This document shows, piece by piece, positions 17,183 to 26,179 of a stretch of DNA of 64,000 nt. The DNA is from Allopontixanthobacter confluentis (GTDB lineage Bacteria; Pseudomonadota; Alphaproteobacteria; Sphingomonadales; Sphingomonadaceae), in NCBI RefSeq assembly GCF_009827615.1, contig NZ_WTYU01000002.1, positions 541,020 to 605,019 on the forward strand, written 5' to 3'. Positions within the stretch are counted from its first letter, which is position 1, and each line of letters begins with the position of its first letter. Both the position numbers and the translations under genes were made by a program. Below the pieces are notes generated by a model. That model searched no databases and was not told the DNA's origin. It worked only from the letters and a program-made list of their open reading frames with translations.

Positions 17183-18165
17183 ACAAATAATGTCGCCCAG
17201 TCCGCCCCGCGATTGTGTGGATTGCGGCCATTTGCATCTGAACTTTCAGCCATGCTCTGGCGGATGGCGGGCAATTCAGCGGCGATGAAATCGGCACGTT
17301 CGTCCCAGCCGTCATGCGTACGCCCGCGCAGCAAGCCGCCATCATTCCGCGGCCCCCAATGCCGCATGAAGCGTTCCGCGGCCGCAGGATCATAACCGGC
17401 ATTGGCCAGCAGCCACGGCATCATCCGGTCCGCTTCGCGTTCGGTCAGGCGCACGTGGGACCGCTTGCGGCCATGGGTGTCCAGCCAGGCAGGATGCCCC
17501 AGAATATTATGCGCCAGTTCATGGGCAATGGCCGCTGCAAACAGCTCTTCGGGATAGGTAAAACCGACGAATTTCTCGCCGATCGCCACGCGTGTTCCGT
17601 TGGCAGATGCCTTGGCTGACCCGGCAATCACTTCAAACCGGCCGGGGCAGGCGGCAACGCCGGAAATATGGCTGATGCGCGCAGGCTGGCCCGGGCTGCG
17701 CCATTCAATGCTGACTGTGCCCGTAGCCGAAAGGTCTGATTGCAAGGCTGTGTGCAAATCCAGCAGCCGCTTCCATGTATTCGGCCCTGCGGCTGGCAAA
17801 TCCTTCATCTGGCGCCCATTTATCGCCAGCACTTCGGCAAAGGCAGGCAGGCCAGCGGCCTGTGCGGGCGAGCCGGAGGCAACTGCCTGCACCGCTATGT
17901 CCCCTGCGATCTCCATCGCGCTGCGCACAGTATCTGGCGCGGAAAACGTCGCGACATCCTGTAACAACAGCCCGATTGACGGGGCGGCACCTGTGCAAAA
18001 GGGTGCATTGCCATGAACGAGCTTCCAGCCGATGGACTGGAGGCTTTCGTCGCGCTGCTGCAATTGCGTCAGGCTACGGATGACGGCATTTTCGTCAGCC
18101 GCTGCCGCCGTGCCGGCACTGGCAAGGCACATGGCGGCTGCGACGATTAAGAACCAGCCCTTCAC
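17164..18165 (-). CDS. Exported M48-like zinc metalloprotease with PDZ domain
   Basis: A 333-residue protein with a cleavable signal peptide (MKGWFLIVAAAMCLASAGTAAAA). A PDZ-like region (about 75-160; VQAVASGSPAQAAGLPAFAEVLAINGRQM) is followed by a gluzincin domain with AHELAHNILGHPAWLD (HExxH) and TEREADRMMPWLL, which gives the third, Glu ligand. It is probably a periplasmic protease in envelope quality control. It overlaps the DsbA-like gene by four bases and lies in a minus-strand run with a second M48 protease. Confidence 0.85.
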   Translation of the reverse strand: MKGWFLIVAAAMCLASAGTAAAADENAVIRSLTQLQQRDESLQSIGWKLVHGNAPFCTGAAPSIGLLLQDVATFSAPDTVRSAMEIAGDIAVQAVASGSPAQAAGLPAFAEVLAINGRQMKDLPAAGPNTWKRLLDLHTALQSDLSATGTVSIEWRSPGQPARISHISGVAACPGRFEVIAGSAKASANGTRVAIGEKFVGFTYPEELFAAAIAHELAHNILGHPAWLDTHGRKRSHVRLTEREADRMMPWLLANAGYDPAAAERFMRHWGPRNDGGLLRGRTHDGWDERADFIAAELPAIRQSMAESSDANGRNPHNRGADWATLFVRQGQP

Positions 18166-18869
18166 GAACCCTTTGCGTCATCGACCGCGTTTTGCAGCGC
18201 GGAAAGCCCGACAGCCCCTTCAAATGCCTGATTGCCAATCACCCAACTCGGGGTGCCGCTGAAACCGAGACGCTGGGCCATGGCGATATTATTGGTCAGT
18301 TCCGCCTGCGCGGCAGGGGTGGCAGCAAAGGCGCGCGCCTTGTCCATATCCAGCCCGACTTCCTTCGCTGTCTGCGCAATGGCCGCGTCTGTCGGTGCAC
18401 CCTTGGCGAACATGGCGCGGTGGAATTCGGCATATTTGTCCTGGTCTGCCGCGGCCAGCGCCACCAGCGCGGCCTTGTCGCTGCCTTCAAAAATCGGAAA
18501 TTCGCGAATGACCACTTTCAGATCCGGATTGGCCTTTACCAGCGCGGCGACATGTTCCTCGCTCATCCGGCAATAGCCGCAGGCGTAATCGGTAAATTCC
18601 ACCAGCGTAACAGAACCATTGGGATTGCCGAAAACCGCGCCGGGGAATGGTTTTTTCACGGCATCGGAAATATCCGCGAGCCGGTCCTGCGCTTCCTTCT
18701 TCTGATAGGCTTCCGCCATTTCCGGCAGCAATTCGGGATGTTCCAGCAGGTAACTGCGGGTGCCGTCATTGCCGAGACCGCTGAAAGACCAGATGGCAGC
18801 GCCGCCAAATCCGAACACCAGCGCGATGATGGCTGTGAGGGCGAAAGAACGGAAGGAAAATGTCATCAT
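18162..18869 (-). CDS. DsbA-family thioredoxin-fold protein
   Basis: A 235-residue exported protein with an N-terminal hydrophobic anchor (FALTAIIALVFGFGGAAIWSF). A linker is followed by a thioredoxin/DsbA domain whose active site is CGYC in EFTDYACGYCRMSEEHV, with the cis-Pro in GTPSWVIGNQAFEG. It resembles Com1/ScsC-type disulfide oxidoreductases. It is periplasmic and probably helps fold or repair the exported proteases encoded beside it, which is inferred from context only. The start is ATG 18869 or 18866. Confidence 0.9.
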   Translation of the reverse strand: MMTFSFRSFALTAIIALVFGFGGAAIWSFSGLGNDGTRSYLLEHPELLPEMAEAYQKKEAQDRLADISDAVKKPFPGAVFGNPNGSVTLVEFTDYACGYCRMSEEHVAALVKANPDLKVVIREFPIFEGSDKAALVALAAADQDKYAEFHRAMFAKGAPTDAAIAQTAKEVGLDMDKARAFAATPAAQAELTNNIAMAQRLGFSGTPSWVIGNQAFEGAVGLSALQNAVDDAKGS

Positions 18870-18875
18870 GCCGCG

Positions 18876-20240
18876 CTACTTGCGCTTCTGCTGTCTTTCA
18901 AGCTCCGCGCGGGCTTGCAGGCCGATATCCTGCGCCCTGATCCAGTCCGGCGTGCCTGCCTCCAGCCCTATTTCGGCGGCCTGCGCGCTGCGGATGGCCT
19001 CGGCATAGCGCCGCGTCATCACTTGCTGTTCAGCGCTGGCCAGCCGCGCACGGGGCAAATCACCCTGCTGGGCGTAAACCACGCCTAACTGATACCAGGC
19101 GAATGGATTGAGCCGGTCCCGCCCCACTGCTGCCCGCAAGACCCGTTCAGCCTCGTCAAAATGGGCCGCGTCTTCCGTCGCGATCAGCGCATGACCGAAT
19201 ACCGATGCAATCAGCGGTGTGGAATTGGTCAGCTCTGTCGCTTGCCGCAAGGCGTCCAGCGCTTCGTCAGGCTTGCCCGATTCCAGCAATATCTGGCCTT
19301 CCAGTTCCAGAAAATAGGGGTCACTGGGGTTCAGTTCCAGCAAGGCCTGCGTTTCTGCCAACGCCTGATCGACCATCGCATTCTTGTGATAGGCGTAGGC
19401 GCGGGCATAGCGGGCCGGCACATCAGTGCGGCTTTCGGGAAATTGTTGCAGGGTGCGCGCAGGCTGGGACAGATAGCCAAACAGCTTTGCTTTCACACGC
19501 TCGAAGCGCTGCTGCATCGCTGCATCATCGGCTGTATCCCACGCAGGGTCCACCGTGTAATCTTCACGCAGGCGGGCTATCCGGTCACCCGACAGGGGGT
19601 GGGTGCGGCCAAAGGCTGCATCATCACTCTGGCTGAAGCCATAGCGGAATTCCTGATTTTGCAGCTTCTTGAAGAACGCCAGCGATCCGCGGCCCGAAAT
19701 GCCTGCATCGGACAAAATCTGCACGCCCGCTGCATCCGCCGAGGATTCCTGAACGCGGGTAAAGGCGAGGAATTTGCCCATCGCAGCCTGCTGTCCTGCC
19801 ATGATGACGCCCATCGCTGCATCACCGGCGCCGGCCACTGCCGCAGCCACGCCCAGCAGCAGCGACACGATCGAGATATTGGTCGCAGTGCCCATGCCTT
19901 CACTGCTTCTGATGATATGACCGCCCGTAATATGGCCCAGTTCATGCGCAATCACGCCCTGCACTTCATTTGCCGTATCAGCAGCATCAATCAGGCCGCT
20001 ATGCAGATAAACCACCTGTCCGCCAGCGACGAACGCATTGATGGACGGGTCATTGACCAGCACAATATCAACATTGCCGGGTTTCAGGCCCGCTGCTTCC
20101 ACCAGCGGAGCGGCCATGTCCTGCAACAGCGCCTCTGTTTCGGCATCCCGCAAAATCGATTGCGCGGCTGCTGGCTGCGCCGCCAGCACCAGTGCGGCAA
20201 AAATTGCCAGAAAATTGCCCAGAATGCGCATCGGTTGCAA
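18876..20240 (-). CDS. M48-family metalloprotease with C-terminal TPR (BepA-like)
   Basis: A 454-residue periplasmic protease. A signal peptide (NFLAIFAALVLAAQPAAAQ) precedes the M48 domain with VIAHELGHITGGHIIRSSEG (HExxH) and the third ligand Glu in VQESSADAAGVQILSDAG. RTHPLSGDRIARLRE is typical of the family. The C-terminal half is a TPR-like helical solenoid (ALLELNPSDPYFLELEGQILLESGKPDEALDALRQA). Proteins of this layout degrade or assist outer-membrane assembly factors such as LptD and BamA. It begins one base after the upstream hydrolase gene stop. Confidence 0.93.
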   Translation of the reverse strand: MQPMRILGNFLAIFAALVLAAQPAAAQSILRDAETEALLQDMAAPLVEAAGLKPGNVDIVLVNDPSINAFVAGGQVVYLHSGLIDAADTANEVQGVIAHELGHITGGHIIRSSEGMGTATNISIVSLLLGVAAAVAGAGDAAMGVIMAGQQAAMGKFLAFTRVQESSADAAGVQILSDAGISGRGSLAFFKKLQNQEFRYGFSQSDDAAFGRTHPLSGDRIARLREDYTVDPAWDTADDAAMQQRFERVKAKLFGYLSQPARTLQQFPESRTDVPARYARAYAYHKNAMVDQALAETQALLELNPSDPYFLELEGQILLESGKPDEALDALRQATELTNSTPLIASVFGHALIATEDAAHFDEAERVLRAAVGRDRLNPFAWYQLGVVYAQQGDLPRARLASAEQQVMTRRYAEAIRSAQAAEIGLEAGTPDWIRAQDIGLQARAELERQQKRK

Positions 20241-20241
20241 T

Positions 20242-21216
20242 TTAGGGTGTGTTGGCCTGAACCGGAACTGAAGCGACTTTTGCCGCAGTCTTCTTCGTCA
20301 GCACTTCCCGGGCGAATTTATCGATCAGATTGATCATGTCGCGGTCTTTGCGCCAGGGGCTGGCCAGCGCCAGAATCGGCCCATTATGGTCCATTTCGGT
20401 AAATGTGGCCCGCGTGACAGCGCCGCCGGCTTTCTTCACGGCAGCGGCCAGCACGCGTGCATTGCGCGGTTTCACCACGGTGTCCTTGTCACCTTGCACC
20501 AGCAGCATGGGCGGCGCCCCGGCACGGGCAAATTCAATTGGCTGCGTGGTTTCGGGGTTTTGCGCGCCGCCAAATGCCAGCTTGGTCGATTCGGTGGCAA
20601 AGGGGTAGAAATCATACGGCCCGGACAGGCCGATCACTCCGGCCAGATCGGCCGGCTTCATTCCTTCATTGCCCAGCCACGCAGGATCAAGCCCCATCAT
20701 TGCCACATTATATGCGCCTGCTGAATGGCCTGCGATGATGATGGCATCAGGATCGCCGCCGAAGCGGGCGATATTTCCCTTGGTCCAGGCTATGGCCTTG
20801 GCAGTATCTTCCAGCATGGCCGGAAAGACGCCTTCCGCGCCCAGCCGATAACCTGCCAGCACCACGATGAAGCCTTCCGGCGCGAGGCCGCGTGCGACAA
20901 ACCCATAATCGTCAGGATCGCCGCTGCGCCATCCGCCGCCATGCACAAATACGAAAACCGGTAGTCTGGCGTCCTGGTTCAGCGCACTGATCGCGGGCTG
21001 ATACACCGCCAGTTTCTGCGCTTTTGCGGTTCCCAGGGACTGGTTATGCACCAGCGTGACGTCGCGCGTGCCGCCGCTCAGGCGGTCAACCACGTCGAGC
21101 ACCTTGGGACCGTTCTGGCCGATGGAATATTGCAGCGCTGCAAACAGAAGCCCAGCCACCAGCACAATCGCCAGCACAGTCCACCCCATCCAGCCCATCT
21201 TTCTTTTAACCGCCAT
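20242..21216 (-). CDS. Membrane-anchored alpha/beta hydrolase (carboxylesterase/HSL-like)
   Basis: A 324-residue protein with an N-terminal membrane anchor (WTVLAIVLVAGLLFAALQYS) and an alpha/beta-hydrolase fold: oxyanion-hole motif VFVHGGGWRSGD, nucleophile elbow IIAGHSAGAYN, and late Asp and His (QGDKDTVVKP and EMDHNGPI). The catalytic triad is therefore complete. It is probably an ester hydrolase acting at the periplasmic face; the substrate is unknown. The start at 21216 has GGGGAG upstream. It is followed directly by the M48/TPR protease gene. Confidence 0.9.
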   Translation of the reverse strand: MAVKRKMGWMGWTVLAIVLVAGLLFAALQYSIGQNGPKVLDVVDRLSGGTRDVTLVHNQSLGTAKAQKLAVYQPAISALNQDARLPVFVFVHGGGWRSGDPDDYGFVARGLAPEGFIVVLAGYRLGAEGVFPAMLEDTAKAIAWTKGNIARFGGDPDAIIIAGHSAGAYNVAMMGLDPAWLGNEGMKPADLAGVIGLSGPYDFYPFATESTKLAFGGAQNPETTQPIEFARAGAPPMLLVQGDKDTVVKPRNARVLAAAVKKAGGAVTRATFTEMDHNGPILALASPWRKDRDMINLIDKFAREVLTKKTAAKVASVPVQANTP

Positions 21217-21321
21217 AACGCTCCCCTCAGCTTTCCCGCGCGGTCTTTGGCCGAAATTGCGCAGGATGTCTCTGGTGGCAGGCGTAGCTGCCTGACAGCA
21301 AAAGGGAAAGCGCACACCAGA

Positions 21322-21346
21322 CGGGGCCGGATATTATCCAGCCCCG
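21322..21346. terminator. Hairpin after the acidic PAS protein gene
   Basis: CGGGGCCGGAT at 21322-21332 pairs with ATCC-A-GCCCCG at 21336-21346 around a short loop. It lies downstream of the minus-strand gene ending at 21372. No T tract is visible. Confidence 0.45.
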
Positions 21347-21371
21347 CAAAGCGTGTTCATAATTTCAGATG

Positions 21372-23357
21372 TCAGCCAACCAGCTTGCGGCCAGCGCGTT
21401 CGACCATGGGAATATCGTCGGTAATTTCGCCCAGCACCACCACTTCGCCCGTGGGCAGGCGGCGGATCATCACCAGGCCAAATTCCGCGCCATCACTGTC
21501 CAGATCGGCAAGGCTGATGGGTTCGATGGCGCGCAGTTTCCGGGCCAGCTTTTCCTGCGGGCCTTCATTGGCTTCGGCGGTTTCAGAATTTTCTTCGCGG
21601 CGCAGGCGGCGTTCGGCCTGAACCACCCCTTTCAAACCGCCTTCTGCCTGCATCAGGAAGCCGGCCAGCGCGCCGCGTTCCACACCCATGCGGTGGGCAT
21701 GGGTCAGCACGGCGGCATATTCAGTCAGACGCGTCTTGTCGTAATCCGCGCCGAATACCAGCTTTACCACCGGGGTCATTGGTGCGCGATCCTGCACGGT
21801 CAGGCCGTTTTCGGCGATCAGCTCGTCGAAATTATCCTGTTCATCCTGCGCCACGATGCTGAAATCATACGCGCGTCCAACAGCGGCATACAAGGCAGAC
21901 CGGCTGCGGTCTTCGCAGCTGCGGGCGGCATGGGCCAGCTCGCGCGCGGCGGCCAGGCAATCATACAGCCCTTCGTCCAGACCAGAGTCTAATGCGGTGT
22001 CCAGCGCGGTGTCCAGTGCAGGATCGAGGTCGGAATCGTCCAATAAATCGAGAGCGGTTTCCACGCCCGAATCTTCGACTATCGAATCGCTTTCATCGGC
22101 GCCTGCGGCATGAATCTCTGCGGCGTCAGCTTCATCATTTTGCGAATATGCTGTAGCAGGATCGGTGCTGAACACAGGCTGCGGCGCGTGGTCAGTCCAC
22201 GATGGCTGTTCTACAGCGACCTCTGGTTCCGATGGTTCGTCATCAGCGGCAAAATCAGCAGCAAATCCGGCACCTCTTCCGGTGTATGAAAACGCGGCTG
22301 GGTCAGCAGTTTCGTAAGCTGCAGCGTCGTCATCATGGCTGTCCGCACTCTCGATTTCTGCGCTCACGGCCATGCTGGCCAGTGCATCCAGATCGATCGG
22401 CGTCTTGTTCGCCTTGCCAAAGGTCGGGATCATGCTGGCATAGCCGACTTCGGCGGAATCATCCTCGAAGTCGCCTGTGTCTTCATCATCGAATTCATCG
22501 GCATCGGCCGGATCAACGATGGAGAAATTCGCGGAAAAGCCGAAGCTCGGCATCGGATAATCGCCGCTATCGGCGCCATCCTCATCTTCTTCCTCATCTG
22601 CGTCCAATTCCCCCAACTCGCCCAGATCAAGCACGTTGGATGCGGCTGGTTCGTCGGCTGGTGCCATTGGCACAGATGACGGGCTGTCCGCCCATTGCGT
22701 CACGGGATCAGGTTCGCGCGCTTCCAGTTCGTCCTCATCCTCATCGTCTGCTTCAAGCGCCTGGTCGATTTCCAGCAGCAATTCATCCGTGGTCATCTGG
22801 TCGGCCATTTCCTTCCAGTTGATGACGCCATAAATGAAGTCGATACCTTCATCATCGCTCGAAAAAGGCAGCAGGATACCGCGATACAGGATTGTCGCGC
22901 CGCGCTGGTTTACAAATTCAGCCTCGAATCCGATCGGTGCCTGATTCGCCAGAATCTGCATGTAATGATCAGTGATTCGCGTCAGCAGCGATCGGCTGGG
23001 AATATCTGACAGGGTGCCGATATCATCATGTGTGCCGCATTCTTCGGCCAACTGGTCACCGAGATAGCGAATCGCCGGGTTCTCGACGCCCGATGTGAAA
23101 TCCAGCAGCACGCTGTAAGGCCCGAAATCCGGCAGGTTTTCAGGGCTCAGATCTTCGATTGAGGGGAAATTGCGCTCGTCCAGCAGGCTTGCCCAATGGT
23201 TATAGGCGCGGACCTGCATCCGGCGTTCGTCAGTCCCGATTGCGGCTGGCGGAACCTGAAGACCGGTATCGTCCTCACCGCTGTCCCAATCCCGCTGCCA
23301 ATCGTCCAGACCGTCATCATAGCCGGTCTCACCGAAATTCCCGCGAAGCGTATCCAT
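21372..23357 (-). CDS. Large acidic protein with N-terminal PAS (PAS_5-type) domain
   Basis: A 661-residue, very acidic protein. Residues about 45-190 resemble the alphaproteobacterial PAS_5 domain: AYNHWASLLDERNFPSIEDLSPENLPDFGPYSVLLDF, then RYLGDQLAEECG, then FEAEFVNQRGATILYRGILLPFSSD. About 290 residues of disordered Asp/Glu/Ala-rich sequence follow, including a degenerate run of ALD repeats. A conserved C-terminal region of about 200 residues ends in MVERAGRKLVG. ATG 23357 is preferred to TTG 23366. It has no output domain that I recognise. It may be a scaffold or sensor; its function is unknown. Confidence 0.8.
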   Translation of the reverse strand: MDTLRGNFGETGYDDGLDDWQRDWDSGEDDTGLQVPPAAIGTDERRMQVRAYNHWASLLDERNFPSIEDLSPENLPDFGPYSVLLDFTSGVENPAIRYLGDQLAEECGTHDDIGTLSDIPSRSLLTRITDHYMQILANQAPIGFEAEFVNQRGATILYRGILLPFSSDDEGIDFIYGVINWKEMADQMTTDELLLEIDQALEADDEDEDELEAREPDPVTQWADSPSSVPMAPADEPAASNVLDLGELGELDADEEEDEDGADSGDYPMPSFGFSANFSIVDPADADEFDDEDTGDFEDDSAEVGYASMIPTFGKANKTPIDLDALASMAVSAEIESADSHDDDAAAYETADPAAFSYTGRGAGFAADFAADDEPSEPEVAVEQPSWTDHAPQPVFSTDPATAYSQNDEADAAEIHAAGADESDSIVEDSGVETALDLLDDSDLDPALDTALDTALDSGLDEGLYDCLAAARELAHAARSCEDRSRSALYAAVGRAYDFSIVAQDEQDNFDELIAENGLTVQDRAPMTPVVKLVFGADYDKTRLTEYAAVLTHAHRMGVERGALAGFLMQAEGGLKGVVQAERRLRREENSETAEANEGPQEKLARKLRAIEPISLADLDSDGAEFGLVMIRRLPTGEVVVLGEITDDIPMVERAGRKLVG

Positions 23358-23512
23358 GGCTGTCAAAGCCCCCTTGACCCGTGTTGCAAGGAACCTTCTG
23401 GCGCGACATGGTAAACATAATGTTAAGTTGCGCCATAAACGTGGCGCGGCGTTCTGGCGTCAGCCATGGGCGCGGTGCCTAGTGGCCCGCCCCTGATGCC
23501 CCGCCCGCCCGG

Positions 23513-24076
23513 TTACAGCATGTACCGCATTCTGATGGTCTGCTTGACCGTGCCGCCGCTGACGTCAAACGCGGCCTCGTCGAATTTTGGCGGCCCCATT
23601 TTCACCTTGGCGTCACGCGAAAAACCGAATCCTTCGGTGGGCATCATCATGAAGGCCCGGTCAGCCTTGCCGTTATTGTTTTCATCATGCAGCAGCGCGA
23701 CGGCATATCGGCCTGCCTTGATATCGTGAAAGGTCAGCGTAAGTGTCTGCGCGGCTGGTTTGACGATACTGATGCTGGCAGCATCGCCCCGGCATTTGGG
23801 AAACTGGTCAGGGTTGGAAGTGATGCAGGCCCGCACGACCCCCTTGCTGGATCTGAGGCCTGTCACCGTGATGGTGATGTCGCTGGCCCGGCCAGACGGT
23901 TGCCCGCTGATCTGGCTGGCGGCAGGCCCCGCGGCAGGCGCTGCTGCGGACGCAACTGCTGATGTGACCATGCCGGTCAGGGCGGCGATGCGGCCTGCGC
24001 GTCGAAAGCGTCCGACAGCCCCCTGTCGGTCCCGCACAAGCGGTCCCAAAATCGAAAATAGAGGCCGTAATTGCAT
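23513..24076 (-). CDS. DUF2141 domain protein, exported
   Basis: A secreted protein of up to 187 residues with a DUF2141 domain: ITITVTGLRSSKGVVRACITSNPDQFPKCRG, then VKPAAQTLTLTFHDIKAGRYAVALLHDENNNGKADRAFMMMPTEGFGFSRDA. The two cysteines could form a disulfide, and DENNNGKAD looks like a Ca-binding loop. The start is uncertain: ATG 24076 gives a long Arg-rich N-terminus overlapping the upstream hydroxylase gene, while ATG 23971 leaves a short Ala-rich signal. The function is unknown. A second DUF2141 gene lies at 35783. Confidence 0.78.
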   Translation of the reverse strand: MQLRPLFSILGPLVRDRQGAVGRFRRAGRIAALTGMVTSAVASAAAPAAGPAASQISGQPSGRASDITITVTGLRSSKGVVRACITSNPDQFPKCRGDAASISIVKPAAQTLTLTFHDIKAGRYAVALLHDENNNGKADRAFMMMPTEGFGFSRDAKVKMGPPKFDEAAFDVSGGTVKQTIRMRYML

Positions 24077-24735
24077 AAATACTGCTCGTGATGACGCTGA
24101 TGATGGCTGGCACTTATCAACCAGTTTCCGAATTGCGAATGAACGAAGGCCCGCGGAAACATTTCCCAGCCCATGTGATTAGTTACACCCATCACTGTCA
24201 TGATGGCCAGCACAGCGCCCAGCATGCTCACATGGATGGGTATCAGAAAAACCAGAACGGGAATGAAAAAGGCGCCCGTCAATGCTTCCAGCGGGTGAAA
24301 GCTCATTGCGGCCCACGCTGTGGGCGGGCGGCTGGCGTGGTGCACGGCATGGGCTGCGCGAAAAATGCGCGGCTGGTGCATCCAGCGGTGGGTCCAGTAA
24401 AACCATGTGTCATGTGCAAACAGAAAGGCGAACAAGGACAGCGGCAAATACCACAACGGATATTGCGACCAGTCTGTATAAATCTTTGTCCAGCCAAGGC
24501 TGTCCCATCCCCACGCGACAATTCCGGCAGGAATGCCGTAAATGGCGGCGGACAGGAGTGACCAGGTAATTTCGGTGCGGATTTGCGCATCTAGCCCGGC
24601 GTAATGGCCCGGACGCAGCCGCGCTGTCGCCCATGCGAAAATACCGCTGGTGAGCATATAGCGCACCGCCACTATGACGGTCATCGCGATTGCCGAAAGG
24701 ATGATGGCAGAACCCATTGTTGCATTATGGCGCAT
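23977..24735 (-). CDS. Sterol desaturase / fatty-acid (carotenoid) hydroxylase family protein
   Basis: An integral membrane di-iron hydroxylase. The His clusters are present in order: HDTWFYWTHRWMH, FRAAHAVHHASRPP and SASHHQRHHEQYLCNYG. Several hydrophobic segments surround them. Family members hydroxylate sterols, fatty acids or carotenoids; the substrate cannot be read from sequence. The start is uncertain: an in-frame ATG at 24798 would translate two imperfect copies of a 16-bp repeat, and internal ATGs at 24735 or 24717 are plausible. I use 24735. Confidence 0.82.
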   Translation of the reverse strand: MRHNATMGSAIILSAIAMTVIVAVRYMLTSGIFAWATARLRPGHYAGLDAQIRTEITWSLLSAAIYGIPAGIVAWGWDSLGWTKIYTDWSQYPLWYLPLSLFAFLFAHDTWFYWTHRWMHQPRIFRAAHAVHHASRPPTAWAAMSFHPLEALTGAFFIPVLVFLIPIHVSMLGAVLAIMTVMGVTNHMGWEMFPRAFVHSQFGNWLISASHHQRHHEQYLCNYGLYFRFWDRLCGTDRGLSDAFDAQAASPP

Positions 24736-24757
24736 GGGGGCGTGATGAAACAGCCCC

Positions 24758-24797
24758 ATTATCGGCCGAATCATTCTCCCAATTATTGGCCGAATCA
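24758..24797. repeat. Two 16-bp direct repeats upstream of the hydroxylase gene
   Basis: ATTATCGGCCGAATCA at 24758-24773 and ATTATTGGCCGAATCA at 24782-24797 differ at one base and are spaced 24 bp apart, centre to centre. Each centre is near-palindromic (TCGGCCGA). If translation starts at 24735 they fall in the 5' leader or promoter and could bind a regulator. Confidence 0.45.
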
Positions 24798-24819
24798 CAG
24801 CTGCAACTTTTGTGCGTGC

Positions 24820-25344
24820 CTAGTCGCCGCCACGCCACGGTGCACAATCAGGGTCCAGACCGGTCAACTGGCGGCGCAGGGCGGCGCGTGCCAGCCGTTC
24901 AACTTCAACCTTTCGGCGGGCCGCTGCCAGCGGATGGGTCGGGGCAGGGCGAACAATTTCAGCATCATAACTGTCCGCCACGATCACGCCGCAGAAATCG
25001 GGCCGGTAATCGTCATTTTCCAGCGGGCTGCGGTCCAGTTCAGGCGGAAGACCCCAATAGAACCGATCGCAAAAATCGAGGTAATCGGGCCATTTCTCGT
25101 CGCCCAAAAGATCAGCGCGGCTGACTTTGATTTCCACAATGACGATTCGCCCCTTGGGGTCGATCCCCATCAAATCGGCGCGGCGGCCATTGCGCAGCGC
25201 CATCTCGCCCAGGCACCAGATGTCATTGCGGGCAAACAGGCGGCAAATACCGCGCGAAACCGCTTGCGCGCCATACAAAACTAGTTGGTCGGGGGCGCTT
25301 TTCAGCTGCGCGGCGAAGGGAGATGTAAGCGAAGTTTCGGCCAT
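24820..25344 (-). CDS. mmcB: MmcB-family DNA repair protein
   Basis: A 174-residue protein of the MmcB family, a PD-(D/E)XK-like putative nuclease known in Caulobacter as an SOS-induced factor for mitomycin C resistance. Key sequence: VSRGICRLFARNDIWCLGEMALRNGRRADLMGIDPKGRIVIVEIKVSRADLLGDEKWPDYLDFCDRFYWG, where R-AD and EIK are the expected catalytic residues. ATG 25344 is chosen; a GTG at 25350 would add two residues. A LexA box lies 11 bases upstream, fitting SOS control. Confidence 0.9.
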   Translation of the reverse strand: MAETSLTSPFAAQLKSAPDQLVLYGAQAVSRGICRLFARNDIWCLGEMALRNGRRADLMGIDPKGRIVIVEIKVSRADLLGDEKWPDYLDFCDRFYWGLPPELDRSPLENDDYRPDFCGVIVADSYDAEIVRPAPTHPLAAARRKVEVERLARAALRRQLTGLDPDCAPWRGGD

Positions 25345-25355
25345 GCCCACATTTG

Positions 25356-25370
25356 GAACATAGAGGGAAC
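25356..25370 (-). promoter_or_regulatory. LexA (SOS) box upstream of mmcB
   Basis: On the minus strand the sequence reads GTTC-CCTCTAT-GTTC, a perfect match to the alphaproteobacterial LexA operator GTTC-N7-GTTC. It ends 11 bases before the mmcB ATG, so the transcript leader must be very short. No strong ribosome-binding site is visible between box and start. Confidence 0.85.
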
Positions 25371-25438
25371 TTCGTCAAGTTGCCGAATCGGGCTTTTCGC
25401 CCCCGGCAAGATCACGCCCGATGGGCTGTCCGAAATGA

Positions 25439-25843
25439 CTAGGGCTGATCTGCGGTAGGGACCAGGCCAAGCAGCGCATCGCGCGCCTTGCTGAATTCCT
25501 GCCACAATGCCCGTGCCGCTGGCTGCGCATCCTGCCCGCGTGCGTTTACTGCCAGCAAGGCAGCAAGTCCGGGCTGCATAAATGCGCTCAGGTCCGCGAC
25601 CCCGTTGCGCGCCAGTTCCATTTTCCAGCCACCAGTTTTTTCAATCAACGACGGAAATGCGCGCAAAACAGAAGTGTCAGCCGCGGCGTGCGCCTCCACG
25701 CCGGCCATCACGGCTACCGCCATTCCCGCTTCCTCCAGCGCTGCCCATTGCTGGCCGAATGCATTTTGCACGCCGTCCGAAATCGCCGCATCAAAAGCTG
25801 GCTGAATGCCTGCCACATGAAAATCTGAAGAATAAGCGTTCAT
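25439..25843 (-). CDS. Hypothetical protein, mostly helical
   Basis: A 134-residue soluble protein that I do not recognise. It is Ala-rich and probably all-helical (FDAAISDGVQNAFGQQWAALEEAGMAVAVMAGVEAHAAADTSVLRAFPSLIEKTGGWKMELARNG). It has no signal peptide, no cysteines and no metal motif. Codon use looks like the neighbouring chromosomal genes. It lies upstream of mmcB on the same strand, separated by about 70 bases that contain the LexA box. Confidence 0.6.
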   Translation of the reverse strand: MNAYSSDFHVAGIQPAFDAAISDGVQNAFGQQWAALEEAGMAVAVMAGVEAHAAADTSVLRAFPSLIEKTGGWKMELARNGVADLSAFMQPGLAALLAVNARGQDAQPAARALWQEFSKARDALLGLVPTADQP

Positions 25844-25979
25844 AGTGCCGCAGCCCTAGCAGCCGTCACTTGCCAAATTGCTAATGAGGAACAAGCCCCC
25901 GGTAAAAAGTTAGATCGGCCCCAATGCCACATTACGCTTCCAAGCAGCGAAGCCCTTTGCTAAGCGGCCCCTCCTGAAC

Positions 25980-26056
<77 letters not shown>

Positions 26057-26179
26057 GCTTTTCTGCCATTTTTGCCTGACCGACCGATTTTGCACTCCGG
26101 TGTGTTTGCGGTGAAATGGGTGGAACATTCGCGAATTCCGCGTCGCCAGGTAGGGCGCACGCCGAGCTCGCCACACTTG

